This document shows positions 6,817 to 14,966 of a stretch of DNA of 22,191 nt, piece by piece. Each line of letters starts with the position of its first letter. Position 1 is the stretch's first letter. Position numbers and translations under genes: made by a program. This DNA comes from a virus. The stretch lies in the IMG/VR virus record IMGVR_UViG_3300035034_001963, positions 1 through 22,191 of that record. One strand, given 5' to 3'. The notes beneath the pieces are model-generated. The model did no database searches. It was not told where the DNA came from and worked only from the letters and a program-made list of their open reading frames with translations.

Positions 6817-7932
6817 TTACGCTCCTTTCTTGAACGTAATGCCAGCGGCTTTGGCGACAGCGTCGCCCCAGACTCCGGAGTTGGCATCGGTGATCTTTTG
6901 CGATCCGAGAGCGTTTCGCACTGAATCGTTCGGAGCAGTCTGCTTCGCAGCGTTGACGGCCTTGAACATTCCGTTGATCTCGGAAGGGGTTGCGTCCAGC
7001 ACAGCCGCATCACCGAGGACGGAGACAACAGCAGCTTTACGCAGATCGGCGTCTGGGACATTGTCGCAGACGATCTTAGCGTCGATCAGTTTAACCTTCT
7101 GCTCGAGAGCGACGCGGTCAGCGATCATGGTGGTGAGCTTTGCGGGAGTGACCGCTGCGTCTTCCATGACTTTCTTCTCGGCTTTCAGCTTGCCGATTTC
7201 CTCGTCCTTCTCGTCGTCCGACTTCTTCTTCTCGAACATCGCATCGGCGAGTTTCTTCGTCATCTCAGTCTTGTAGGCTTCGATGATGTTGGCATCGGCG
7301 ATTGGCAGTACGACTGCCGCATCCCCTAGCACCACGCTCTTTGTCGACATGGGAATCTCCTTGTCACCATGGTGGATAGGGGTCGCCCCCCAGTGGATCG
7401 CAGCGTCACCGATGCGAAGTTCTTTACCGCCGCGTGCCGCAGGAACGACAGCGAGGTGGTTGATGTTGATTGGTCCGACCTGAACCGCTTGATAAGGTGT
7501 GCCGTCCGGCGCAACGCCATCCTGCAGCACCATCGGCGTCGTGTAGCCCATGCTCACTTCACGCGTGCCAGCCTCAACGCCATGTATTGCGTCGGCGTCC
7601 ATGATTGAGAAGTCAACCACGATAGATTCGCCGTCGCGTAGAACCTTTGACCCAACGGTTCCGATAGCAAGCTGCTTCCAGTTCGCTGAATCTACCACAC
7701 CGCCTTTGGGGTGACCCAGAGTGATCGGCTTGCCCGCGTACGTCGCAATGCTTGCCTTATCAAACACCGAATCTTCAGGCCGGTAGACGGCAATCATGCC
7801 TTCACCCTCCAGCCCAAGCTCAGTGCGCAAGTAGTCCTGTACGCCGGTCCTGGCACAGCGGACAGAGCCTGTGAGGTAGCCGTCATTGGTGCGACGCATC
7901 GAGGTTACTGGTGCAGCGTCCGAGAAGTTCAT
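6817..7932 (-). CDS. Prohead protease with scaffold domain (DUF2213-type)
   Basis: The 371-residue product begins at the ATG that overlaps the upstream TAA (TAATG), with GGAG eight bases before. An ATG five codons earlier is less well placed. The N-terminal ~180 residues match DUF2213: GKPITLGHPKGG (His74), GTREVSMGYTTP (Ser127) and ININHLAVVPAARGGK (His159). This spacing fits a herpesvirus/HK97-type serine protease with Ser and His residues in the active site. From about residue 220 the sequence turns helical and charged (KKKSDDEKDEEIGKLKAEKK), as expected for an internal scaffold. It probably directs prohead assembly and then cuts itself and other head proteins. A separate scaffold gene is not seen. 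Confidence 0.85.
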   Translation of the reverse strand: MNFSDAAPVTSMRRTNDGYLTGSVRCARTGVQDYLRTELGLEGEGMIAVYRPEDSVFDKASIATYAGKPITLGHPKGGVVDSANWKQLAIGTVGSKVLRDGESIVVDFSIMDADAIHGVEAGTREVSMGYTTPMVLQDGVAPDGTPYQAVQVGPININHLAVVPAARGGKELRIGDAAIHWGATPIHHGDKEIPMSTKSVVLGDAAVVLPIADANIIEAYKTEMTKKLADAMFEKKKSDDEKDEEIGKLKAEKKVMEDAAVTPAKLTTMIADRVALEQKVKLIDAKIVCDNVPDADLRKAAVVSVLGDAAVLDATPSEINGMFKAVNAAKQTAPNDSVRNALGSQKITDANSGVWGDAVAKAAGITFKKGA

Positions 7933-9101
7933 TATACCAGCTCCCATCCACCAAACTTGAGGAACGCCTCAACAACCATTGGCTTGCTCCGGTTGCCCTT
8001 GGTGTTAAACGCAACAGCCATTTTGAAGCCAAACTCGTTCTCTCCAGCTTCAACCATCACGGCACCGTCAGAATGCTTGGCGATGATCTTTTGCGAAGCA
8101 TCTACGAGTGCGACCTTCTCAGAATGAATTGCATCTTGCATGCTTGACCTCGGGTTGCCTTTCATGCTCCAAGGTATACCGAGGTCGTTGAGTTTGGCTT
8201 CAACGGCCTTGCTTGGAGCTCTCTTGCGGAATTGAACACTCTTGATGTCACTGACTTCAATCCCGCCACCCCAGATTTGAGCTTCAACGTATTGAAGATC
8301 AATGCCTGGAACTCCTCTCTTGCTGCTTCTCCATTCAGAATTAGCCATTGCGCTATATGCAGCAACCCTATCGTTGGCAGGAAATGGCAGAGAAGGTCTA
8401 CGAATTCCTCCAAGAATCTCATCTGGGAGACCGTGATCACGCTTAACATATCCAGAGTTGACGTCGAGGCTGTCGCCAAATGTGAGAGTGGTTCGACTTT
8501 TGACGCTGTCCGAAACAGTCACGGAAACGTCGCCATAACCAAATCCACCAAGCATGCGCAGTTCAGCCTCTGACCTGTTAGATTCGCCACCCATCACGCC
8601 GTATATTGGGTTCTTCAATTCGCTTCCGAACAGTTCCTTCTCAAGCTTGGCTCTGCTCTCAACAGTGTATGGGCGAGTTGTCTCACCAGTCAACGCAGCA
8701 GGTTTAAAGCCTTCAGATAGTATTGCGTTAAGGCTCCCTGACGGAGCAACAATGACCAAGTCTGGGCGGTCAGCTAAGAGACGATCAACGTGCAATATGT
8801 CCTCAGCTGAAGGTGCTTGATTGAAGCCGATAGCTTCTGCTCTAGCTTTTAGACCTGAGCCAACCTTGTTGATTGCCTCGGCCCCAACTTCAAAAGGGGC
8901 TTGCCCCCCTGAGCCGCCTCCGCCCTTACCAAACTGACCGCCTTGCGGGCTACCGGCAGGGACGCGAGCTTGAGCGTCGCCGATAGGTTCAATCCGCTGC
9001 TTCGCCAAGATGCGCTGGACCATAGCAAGAGCAATAGGATCCGTCAAGATCGGATCCTCATTCTCGACGCGGTCGTACAAGGCGACTAGGCTCTCTCTCA
9101 T
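7932..9101 (-). CDS. DUF3626-like head-cluster protein with GGQF linker
   Basis: The 389-residue product starts one base after the portal stop. Residues 1-40 form a helical lead. Residues 42-57 read DAQARVPAGSPQGGQF, followed by a Gly-rich linker (GKGGGGSGGQ). The C-terminal domain has SGSLNAILSEGFKPA, NPIYGVMGG, GYGDVSVTVSDSVKSRTTLT with FGDSLD, and YVEAQIWGGGIEVSDI. That order ('YG..', 'A/RTT..FGDS', 'Y.EAQ..G...L.D') reminds me of DUF3626, a family of unknown function with some resemblance to ADP-ribosyltransferase-like proteins. I give this as a resemblance only. The same linker motif occurs in the portal. A virion-carried enzyme or effector is possible, and catalytic activity is not shown. 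Confidence 0.6.
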   Translation of the reverse strand: MRESLVALYDRVENEDPILTDPIALAMVQRILAKQRIEPIGDAQARVPAGSPQGGQFGKGGGGSGGQAPFEVGAEAINKVGSGLKARAEAIGFNQAPSAEDILHVDRLLADRPDLVIVAPSGSLNAILSEGFKPAALTGETTRPYTVESRAKLEKELFGSELKNPIYGVMGGESNRSEAELRMLGGFGYGDVSVTVSDSVKSRTTLTFGDSLDVNSGYVKRDHGLPDEILGGIRRPSLPFPANDRVAAYSAMANSEWRSSKRGVPGIDLQYVEAQIWGGGIEVSDIKSVQFRKRAPSKAVEAKLNDLGIPWSMKGNPRSSMQDAIHSEKVALVDASQKIIAKHSDGAVMVEAGENEFGFKMAVAFNTKGNRSKPMVVEAFLKFGGWELV

Positions 9102-9102
9102 A

Positions 9103-11457
9103 TCAATTCATCTGCGCGGCGAAGCGCGTCCCTCTGAGGGGGTTCAAACCCTGTTGGCTCAAGATTGGTTTGGGATCTGTGATCCCGCCATTGTTGTCTA
9201 GATCAGCAAAACCGTCTGCCATATTGTTGAGCTTCAAGAATCCGTAGGTCGAGGAAGGTTTCGAACCAACAAAATCGAGATACGAAGGTGGAACAAGCCT
9301 GCCAGTGTTTACAAAGCGGCTGATGTTCCGCCCGTATGCATTCTCGGGAGTGACTGACATGTTGACGACCGAAACAGTATAACCAGCAGCCTTGTACAGG
9401 TCAATCGTCTTCTTAATGGAAGTGGGATTGTCTCCTACCTTTGGCAGAATGACGTTTGAACCTTTTGCGATAGCTAGAGCTTGAAGGCTCTTCGCTAGGC
9501 TGGAACTCTCTTCGTGGACTGCCGCAGCGCCAGAACCACGTTCAAACTCTGGGATAGACTTCTTGATCTCGTCAGAGTCAAGAATCATAGCCTTACGAGA
9601 AACAGCAATCTCATTGGCGATTGTAGACTTCCCAGCCGCAGGGGGACCGAGCAATATGGTCAGCTCTCTCTCGTAGAGGATTGGCTCAACAGGCAAGCCG
9701 ATTTCTTTCCAGGCCAACTCGTTAGCTTGAGTCTCCCAAGCCTCCATCGCAGCCTCGGTACCTTTGATGTCCTTGCCGTCGACTTTGTAGGTCCGATTCT
9801 CGTGCCATTCCTGCGAACCGTAACCCGGCTTCTCTGTTGTTTGTTCGCGCTTCTCCATCTCATCAATAATCGACAAGAGAGCAATGTGCGAATCGATGAC
9901 GTCACGGCCAGCGCCAGAGAGGACTAGAGACTTAAGCTCTTTACTCGAAACGCTTTTGATTGGAGATCCGTTGATCGAACCTGATGCACCACCAGAAGAA
10001 AACTGCCCCCCGGTCGATGTCCCCTTCGGGTCACGAGCTTGGGCGTCAGTTAAGACGCCGGGTTTCCCCGGCTTTGACTTTTCCGGCGGAACCAAAGCCT
10101 CCGCTTTCCCATCCTCGCCTTCGTCCTCTGCATCCCAAGGATCTTCGCCACCTTTTTCAAAGTAGCCTTTGTACTCTGCTTCCAGGCCAGGAATTACGCC
10201 AGCCTGAGTGAGCATGTTGACAGCCCCGCGCGAGAGCACCTCGTCAGGGATCAAGCCTGTGTCCTTGAGCGTCTTAATGGTGGCTACGCCTATCCGGCCC
10301 AGCTCTGACCGCTCTTTGTCGTTGTTCTGCCACAGGCTTGCCCAGAGGTAATGAACCTCCGGAGGACGAGACCCTAGGGCAGCATAGATCAGGCATTCGT
10401 CAAACGTAGCCATCGCTGGCGTGACGGTTAGCTCCTGACTTGCTGACAGGTGATCGTAGTAATTGCGCGTGTCGTTCTCGCCAGCGCCAGAGGTCCCGAT
10501 TCCGCTGTGAGCTTTACCGAACAGGCGCGAAAGAGGAACATCGGCTGCACCAGAAGCGTTCTGGCTGAACCGATCCATGATGTCAGGAAGAGCCGCAAAG
10601 CTGTAAGCCTTCTGCTCGTATTCCTCCATGTCGCCATCGAGGATCAACATGCCGTTGTTCCCTTTGGTCGTAGCAGCAAGAGCGTATCGCGCGAGCAGCT
10701 TTTGCTCCTCGTGAGGGTTGCCTGCAATCTGCATCAGCCCCTTGACCCTGATCACGTCGATCTTGGCCTCAAAAACCAATGACGCAATGTTGGCTGCGAC
10801 CGAATCGAAATGCTTGATGGCGGGGAGCGTAGCAGACAGAACGCTTGTCCCAAGCCGAAAACCCATTCCTTCTCGGCTTCCGACCATCAGATTCTCATCT
10901 GGGCTTTCTGACCCAATAAGAATAATGATCCGGCTAGGATGGATTCGCACGATTCCAGCAGCGGTCGTACCGACAACATCAAACCACTTAGGCTTCCCAA
11001 ATTGATCGGAAAGAGCATCCTGCTCAATTTCGCCTGGGTTAAGCTGCCTATGCGTCAGAACCGTTGCAAACCGAATGCCCCCCCGTTTGACCTTGGTTGG
11101 GTCCAACGGCAGAGATTGGTCGTCGCCGAGATCGTAATAGATGTAGCACGACCCATAAAGACGCGCCAGCTTAGTGGCGCGAACGAGTTTCTCTTTGATG
11201 CCGAGCTTCTTCTCAAGCTCCTCAAGCTTCTCGACTTGATCTTCTTCTGCCTGCCAATTGCGCCAGCGTCGGAAAGTGTCGCTGGCTGGAACGTCGACGA
11301 TCTTCTTGGCCAACCAAGACGTCTTGTAAGCCGCAGTAAGCTGCTGGTCGCCAATGTGCGTCTCAACGTAGGTCACGGACGTTGCCTTATCACGTGCAGT
11401 GCCGAGAGATGCCGTAAGGCTCTCCAGTCCATCAGCAAAGGCGACAGGCTTGTTCAT
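9103..11457 (-). CDS. Portal protein (DUF1073) fused to zeta-toxin-like kinase domain
   Basis: The 784-residue product (ATG at 11457; a TTG two codons upstream is also possible) has a DUF1073-type portal domain at about 20-430. This shows AYKTSWLAKKIVDVPASD, RRWRNW, ARLYGSCYIYYDL, HPSRIIILIG, and SRLFGKAHSGIGTSGAGEND. Next come an acidic linker, DAQARDPKGTSTGGQFSSGG (about 471-490), and a C-terminal P-loop domain. The last has ELTILLGPPAAGKST (Walker A, about 604-612), MILDSDEIKKSIPEF (acidic catalytic position) and GRNISRFVNTGRLVPPSYL (Arg residues). This is the layout of zeta/PezT-like kinases. Portal proteins form the dodecameric DNA channel; typical members are about 450-500 residues. No frameshift separates the two parts. 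No antitoxin gene is visible nearby. Substrate and activity of the C-terminal domain are unknown. Confidence 0.9.
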   Translation of the reverse strand: MNKPVAFADGLESLTASLGTARDKATSVTYVETHIGDQQLTAAYKTSWLAKKIVDVPASDTFRRWRNWQAEEDQVEKLEELEKKLGIKEKLVRATKLARLYGSCYIYYDLGDDQSLPLDPTKVKRGGIRFATVLTHRQLNPGEIEQDALSDQFGKPKWFDVVGTTAAGIVRIHPSRIIILIGSESPDENLMVGSREGMGFRLGTSVLSATLPAIKHFDSVAANIASLVFEAKIDVIRVKGLMQIAGNPHEEQKLLARYALAATTKGNNGMLILDGDMEEYEQKAYSFAALPDIMDRFSQNASGAADVPLSRLFGKAHSGIGTSGAGENDTRNYYDHLSASQELTVTPAMATFDECLIYAALGSRPPEVHYLWASLWQNNDKERSELGRIGVATIKTLKDTGLIPDEVLSRGAVNMLTQAGVIPGLEAEYKGYFEKGGEDPWDAEDEGEDGKAEALVPPEKSKPGKPGVLTDAQARDPKGTSTGGQFSSGGASGSINGSPIKSVSSKELKSLVLSGAGRDVIDSHIALLSIIDEMEKREQTTEKPGYGSQEWHENRTYKVDGKDIKGTEAAMEAWETQANELAWKEIGLPVEPILYERELTILLGPPAAGKSTIANEIAVSRKAMILDSDEIKKSIPEFERGSGAAAVHEESSSLAKSLQALAIAKGSNVILPKVGDNPTSIKKTIDLYKAAGYTVSVVNMSVTPENAYGRNISRFVNTGRLVPPSYLDFVGSKPSSTYGFLKLNNMADGFADLDNNGGITDPKPILSQQGLNPLRGTRFAAQMN

Positions 11458-11459
11458 GA

Positions 11460-12959
11460 TCAAAGATTATCCAGATTGATGCGGTCATTGCCAGAGAGCA
11501 TGTTGTTGATTGCGTCCATCATCGGGTCGACTTGGTCATCATGGCCACTGCCTAGACCGTCGAATGTCGCAAGCTCGGTTCGTAGGCTGTTGATCCATGG
11601 AGCGTTCTTAGGTAGCCAAACCATTCCTGAAGAGACCCAAGGAGCGGCGTCTAGGCCACGAGTATACTTGTCTCGCTCCCGAGGGATAGCCTGGACAGGG
11701 ACGCCCTTACGCTTGAGCCCCTGGATCAGGCCTGTGCCGCTGGCCTTGTCCTCTATCTTGAAGCCGCGCGGGTGAATGCCCATAGTCCGGTATCGGTTAT
11801 AGAAGAACAACGCATTCTTCTCGAGGTCTGGAGCTTCCCACTTGCCTCGAAGCTGATCAACCAAGTAGATGCCGGTGCGGTTCTTGGCCTTGCCCCATAG
11901 CTGGAATACGCTGAAGTCGTTGCGTTCCGCAGTCTTCATAGCGGTGTCCGCGAACATTACGAAGTAGTCCATCTCAGGAAGTTCTGTCCACTCCCTGAAG
12001 CATTCCATGTCGAATAGCGCGCCCTCAATGCTTGTGGGCCTACCTTTGTATTGGCTCTGGTAAGTGTACGCGTCAGCCTTGAGGACCTCAACCTGTTCGA
12101 GGTTGTGCTTATCTTCCCAGAGCGGACCTTCAGGAAGATTGTGCGGGATTTGTATCCCATTAGTCCATTCTTGCGGATAAGTGTCACCGCTCTCAATCAA
12201 GACCGGAAGGTCGAGATGGTGCCAGTAATCTCCTGTTCCGCCGGTCAGCAAATGCCCAGCAAAGTCATCGTTATGGAGCCGCTGCATGATCACGACGATC
12301 GGGACACCTTCGTGAGCCAGACGGCTTCTGAATGTGTTGGTTGAACGACGATTGACGTGTTTTCTCTTAGTTGGGCTGAAGGCGTCGTCTGGCTTGAGCG
12401 GATCATCGATGATCAGAGCGCCAGTGAATATGTTCTTCTCCATGCGGCCCGCACGGAAACCAGTGATCGATCCACCAGAAGCTTTAGCAAGCAACCCGCC
12501 GCCTGCCGAAGTCTGCCAACGATCTTTGGCTTTGGAATCAGTTCTCAGTTCAAACTTGCGCTCGCATATTTCTTGGTAGTCTTCAGACTGCACAAGCTTC
12601 TTAATCTTGTCGCTGTTCTCTTTTGCGAGCTCATCACTGAATGTCGCATGAATGAACTTAGACGCCGGGTTAATCTGGAAACCTTTGGCCATGAAGTTGA
12701 TCACTGCCAACTCGGTCTTGGTGTACCCCGGAGGAAGCGTGATGAGCAGCCGAGGTATTTCTCTTCTGAGAACCCGGTCTAACGTGTGACCTATAAGAGC
12801 GTGATGTTGCCCTACAAGGAATTCCATCCCTTCGCGTTCTGGGAAGAACCAACGGGTGAATGAGAGCAGTGACCCCCCGGCTGCAAGCTCAGAGTCCTTC
12901 TTCCTCTGAACCGCTAATGCCAAAAGCGCTAAGCGGGATGCCAAGTCGTCGTGCTTCAT
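11460..12959 (-). CDS. terL: Terminase large subunit
   Basis: The 499-residue product has the ATPase and nuclease parts of a packaging motor. ATPase motifs are LPPGYTKTE (residues 75-83, Walker A), ALIIDDP (181-187, Walker B with Asp185/186) and VVIMQRLHNDD (coupling motif). Nuclease motifs are YFVMFADTAMK (Asp338), FKIEDKASG (Glu403/Asp404) and GHDDQVDPMMDAI (Asp474/475/478), as expected of the RNase H-like fold. The 5' end overlaps the TerS gene by 71 bases. No strong ribosome site precedes the ATG, so translation may be coupled to TerS. The stop is three bases before the portal ATG. Confidence 0.95.
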   Translation of the reverse strand: MKHDDLASRLALLALAVQRKKDSELAAGGSLLSFTRWFFPEREGMEFLVGQHHALIGHTLDRVLRREIPRLLITLPPGYTKTELAVINFMAKGFQINPASKFIHATFSDELAKENSDKIKKLVQSEDYQEICERKFELRTDSKAKDRWQTSAGGGLLAKASGGSITGFRAGRMEKNIFTGALIIDDPLKPDDAFSPTKRKHVNRRSTNTFRSRLAHEGVPIVVIMQRLHNDDFAGHLLTGGTGDYWHHLDLPVLIESGDTYPQEWTNGIQIPHNLPEGPLWEDKHNLEQVEVLKADAYTYQSQYKGRPTSIEGALFDMECFREWTELPEMDYFVMFADTAMKTAERNDFSVFQLWGKAKNRTGIYLVDQLRGKWEAPDLEKNALFFYNRYRTMGIHPRGFKIEDKASGTGLIQGLKRKGVPVQAIPRERDKYTRGLDAAPWVSSGMVWLPKNAPWINSLRTELATFDGLGSGHDDQVDPMMDAINNMLSGNDRINLDNL

Positions 12960-13455
12960 TGCGCAACTTGTCCTCGTCGATTAGGCCTAAGGTTTGGATT
13001 GGTCCTCCGTCCTTGCCAGTAAGTTCAGAACGTTCAGCCAGACCGAGGCTCCTTGCGACGAGAGCGGGGTTCAGCAGACCTGCTGCAGCGCCAGTGAACT
13101 TCGATTCGTACATGGCTTGTTCAATGACCTCAACGACCGCATGAAGGTCAGGCCGATCATCGCCTCGACGCCAGCTACCCCATTGGTCTCTGTGAATGCC
13201 GAGATACAGACAGAGACCGGCAAGGGTCGGTGAGCGCATCTTGGGAAGCATCGCAACCCTGCTGCTGCCTTCGAAGCTGACGAGCTTTGCTTCTTCGAGC
13301 TGATTCTCTTCGAGCCATTCGAAGTATCCTGCGCATTTCACGAGAAGCTCTTCTGGTCCAGCATAACCTCTTTTGGCCCTGAGATTGGCTATGCCGATCT
13401 TCCAAAGCTGATTACCCTTGTAGAAGCCTACGCGGTCTTCTTGATCAGCAGACAT
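12889..13455 (-). CDS. terS: Terminase small subunit (P22 gp3-like)
   Basis: The 188-residue product contains YAGPEELLVKCAGYFEWLEENQL, MRSPTLAGLCLYLGIHRDQW, IEQAMYESKFTGAAAGLLNP and ALVARSLGLAERSEL, quoted here in short pieces. These match the DNA-packaging gp3 family (P22 small terminase), which recognises the packaging site and regulates TerL. Residues 74-97 look like the DNA-binding helix-turn-helix. The start ATG has AAGGAATA upstream, and a 10-bp palindrome (GGGTTAACCC) lies a little further upstream. The gp3-like type often goes with headful packaging, but no packaging site is identified here. Confidence 0.85.
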   Translation of the reverse strand: MSADQEDRVGFYKGNQLWKIGIANLRAKRGYAGPEELLVKCAGYFEWLEENQLEEAKLVSFEGSSRVAMLPKMRSPTLAGLCLYLGIHRDQWGSWRRGDDRPDLHAVVEVIEQAMYESKFTGAAAGLLNPALVARSLGLAERSELTGKDGGPIQTLGLIDEDKLRNEARRLGIPLSAFGISGSEEEGL

Positions 13456-13468
13456 AGTTATTCCTTTT

Positions 13469-13525
13469 GGGTTAACCCCAAGGGCCAGTCGCCTCTCATC
13501 GGAGGACGGTGTTCCTGGTCGTCCT
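13469..13525 (-). other. Structured gap between NusG-like gene and terS
   Basis: The 71-bp gap contains a perfect 10-bp palindrome GGGTTAACCC (13469-13478, flanked by TT/CAA) and a 6-bp stem AGGACG (13503-13508) with CGTCCT (13520-13525) and an 11-nt loop. The stem follows the stop of the NusG-like gene on the minus strand. On the plus strand it is followed by TTTAA, so it could also stop antisense transcription. A site for antitermination or a processing site ahead of terS is possible. Confidence 0.4.
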
Positions 13526-13526
13526 T

Positions 13527-14096
13527 TTAAGCTACTTCGACCGAGTCAATGGGAGCAGTCACGTTCTTGCCGTTAAGACTCAAACCGACCTGCCCGTTGG
13601 CGACAGAAGAATTGCGGAGCGTTGCGAGCAAACCTTCGAATGGCCCAGAGGTGAGCCTGAGGTGCCTGCCCTGTTGATGAGCTTGTGCGAGTTCAGCGAG
13701 CTTGGCGCTGATTGTCTCGAAGAGGGTAGGCTCAACGTGCTTGACGGAGCCATATTCAGCCTCTAGCTTGCGGAGGATCTGAATCTCGCTGTCGCGAGCA
13801 TAACAAGGTCCAGATGAAGTTCGGACGACACCATATACGTTCTTGCTGCGGAGGAGATCAGATAAGTCTTGATTGTCGTGCGCAGCCACAAACAGGTAGC
13901 CTGGAAGAAGGGGAAAGGAGAATAGCGCGCGGTTGCGGCCTTGCTTGACGGCTTCATGCTTAGGGAGCTTGCGCCACTTCACAATCGTAGGGTGATAGCA
14001 CTCTATGGAATGATTCTCTGAGAGGTGGCAAGCAATCCTGCGCTCTTCGCCTCCTTTGACGACAGCCGCGACCCAATGTTTGCTATCTCTTGTCAA
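13527..14096 (-). CDS. NusG/RfaH-like transcription antitermination protein
   Basis: The 189-residue product starts at TTG (14096) with TGAGGAAAA about eight bases before it; no better in-frame start is present. The N-terminal domain (HWVAAVVKGGEERRIACHL, ALFSFPLLPGYLFVAAHD at about 57-74, VYGVVRTSSGP) is the NGN fold, with the PGYLFV signature of NusG and RfaH. The C-terminal part (GRHLRLTSGPFEGLLATLRN, then VGLSLNGKNVTAPID) is a KOW domain. Such paralogues bind RNA polymerase and suppress pausing or termination. In this operon it lies ahead of terS and the head and tail genes, so it may ensure read-through over the ~15-kb late transcript. The target element is not known. Confidence 0.88.
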   Translation of the reverse strand: MTRDSKHWVAAVVKGGEERRIACHLSENHSIECYHPTIVKWRKLPKHEAVKQGRNRALFSFPLLPGYLFVAAHDNQDLSDLLRSKNVYGVVRTSSGPCYARDSEIQILRKLEAEYGSVKHVEPTLFETISAKLAELAQAHQQGRHLRLTSGPFEGLLATLRNSSVANGQVGLSLNGKNVTAPIDSVEVA

Positions 14097-14186
14097 GCCG
14101 TTTTCCTCAGAGGGTGACCCAATGAAGATGTTATGCCGGAATAGAAGAGCATAAGCACGCTAATAAACAGTGATCACCGCAAATAA

Positions 14187-14585
14187 TTAGTCCATCGCAA
14201 GAGATAATACGGCGTAATCAATAAAGTCTAGCTCGAATTCGCATACGATAGCTTCGCTTAGTTCACTAGAGAAGCCCCCCGAGAGTTTGATCTCAAAGAG
14301 GATGACCGAATAGTCTGATCGCAAAACTAGACCATGGGTACGTATGCCGAAACTCAACGAGGTCCTATGCCAAAGACGTTGCGTGGGCCGGAGTTCCTTG
14401 ATTACAGAATTGCCTCTCTTAAGCTCTAGAGGCTTCCAACGATCACCTATGGCCACAAGACAGTCCGGTAGCCCAACGTCTGAGCCGTTGGCAGGTTCTA
14501 TGAAGCCTATCCTGCCCTCTGGGAATCTATTCACGTCTCGAAGAGCATTACGAAGCAGGCTTTCCTTGAGGGGTTTGTTAGACAC
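14187..14585 (-). CDS. VRR-NUC / PD-(D/E)xK nuclease
   Basis: The 132-residue product starts at GTG with TGGAGG six to seven bases upstream. It shows a compact PD-(D/E)xK nuclease pattern: GLPDCLVAIGDRWKPLELKRG with Asp41 and Glu54-x-Lys56, followed by LRPTQRLWHR (Gln69). This fits the VRR-NUC family common in phages, which act as Holliday-junction resolvase-like or packaging/recombination nucleases. It is small compared with multi-domain family members, typical for phage copies. It lies between the HTH-like gene and the NusG-like gene. The substrate cannot be told from the sequence. Confidence 0.8.
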   Translation of the reverse strand: MSNKPLKESLLRNALRDVNRFPEGRIGFIEPANGSDVGLPDCLVAIGDRWKPLELKRGNSVIKELRPTQRLWHRTSLSFGIRTHGLVLRSDYSVILFEIKLSGGFSSELSEAIVCEFELDFIDYAVLSLAMD

Positions 14586-14600
14586 GGCACACCTCCAATT

Positions 14601-14629
14601 GAAAAGGGTTGACTATGGTGAGCCAACCC
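14601..14629 (-). terminator. Possible weak intrinsic terminator after the HTH-like gene
   Basis: In the leftward direction GGGTTG (14629-14624) and CAACCC (14611-14606) form a 6-bp stem, followed by TTTTC. The T-run is short and the loop is 12 nt, so termination would be partial, which would fit an attenuator that an antitermination system could override. Confidence 0.4.
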
Positions 14630-14657
14630 CTCTATTCCGATGTCGCCAAATGTCAGA

Positions 14658-14939
14658 TCAATTGCCGTCGTTGGTCGGGACGTATTCGGGGTTCTTGTAA
14701 ACCCGATTGCGAACGATCTGCGAGATGACGCCAGCAGAGGTGCCGAACTGGACGGCCAGAGCGGGATGCGTATGGAGCGGCTTTCCGGCCTTGGGCGACC
14801 CCTCGGGATGGGTCAGGGCGCGAAGCGAACGAATCTCGGCAATCTGCTCATCGGTGAACTTCGACCGCGTGCTTGCGACCTTCTCGGCCTTCGGCGGTTC
14901 TGCGGTCTGGGTCTGCGGTTCTTCGGTCTGGGTATCCAT
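14658..14939 (-). CDS. Small HTH-type DNA-binding protein
   Basis: The 93-residue product has a low-complexity N-terminus (MDTQTEEPQTQTAEPPKAEK) and a C-terminal region reading KFTDEQIAEIRSLRAL, then HPALAVQFGTSAGVISQIVR and NRVYKNPEYV. This 'L..EQ...IR.L.A....S...LA..FG.S...IS.I.R...Y' pattern is the helix-turn-helix of resolvase-like and homing-endonuclease-associated domains. AAGGAACC precedes the ATG. As the first well-supported gene of the leftward unit, close to the repeat array, it is a candidate for binding those repeats, but that is only an inference from proximity. Confidence 0.72.
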   Translation of the reverse strand: MDTQTEEPQTQTAEPPKAEKVASTRSKFTDEQIAEIRSLRALTHPEGSPKAGKPLHTHPALAVQFGTSAGVISQIVRNRVYKNPEYVPTNDGN

Positions 14940-14966
14940 AGTTGGTTCCTTTGATAAAAGTGTCGT

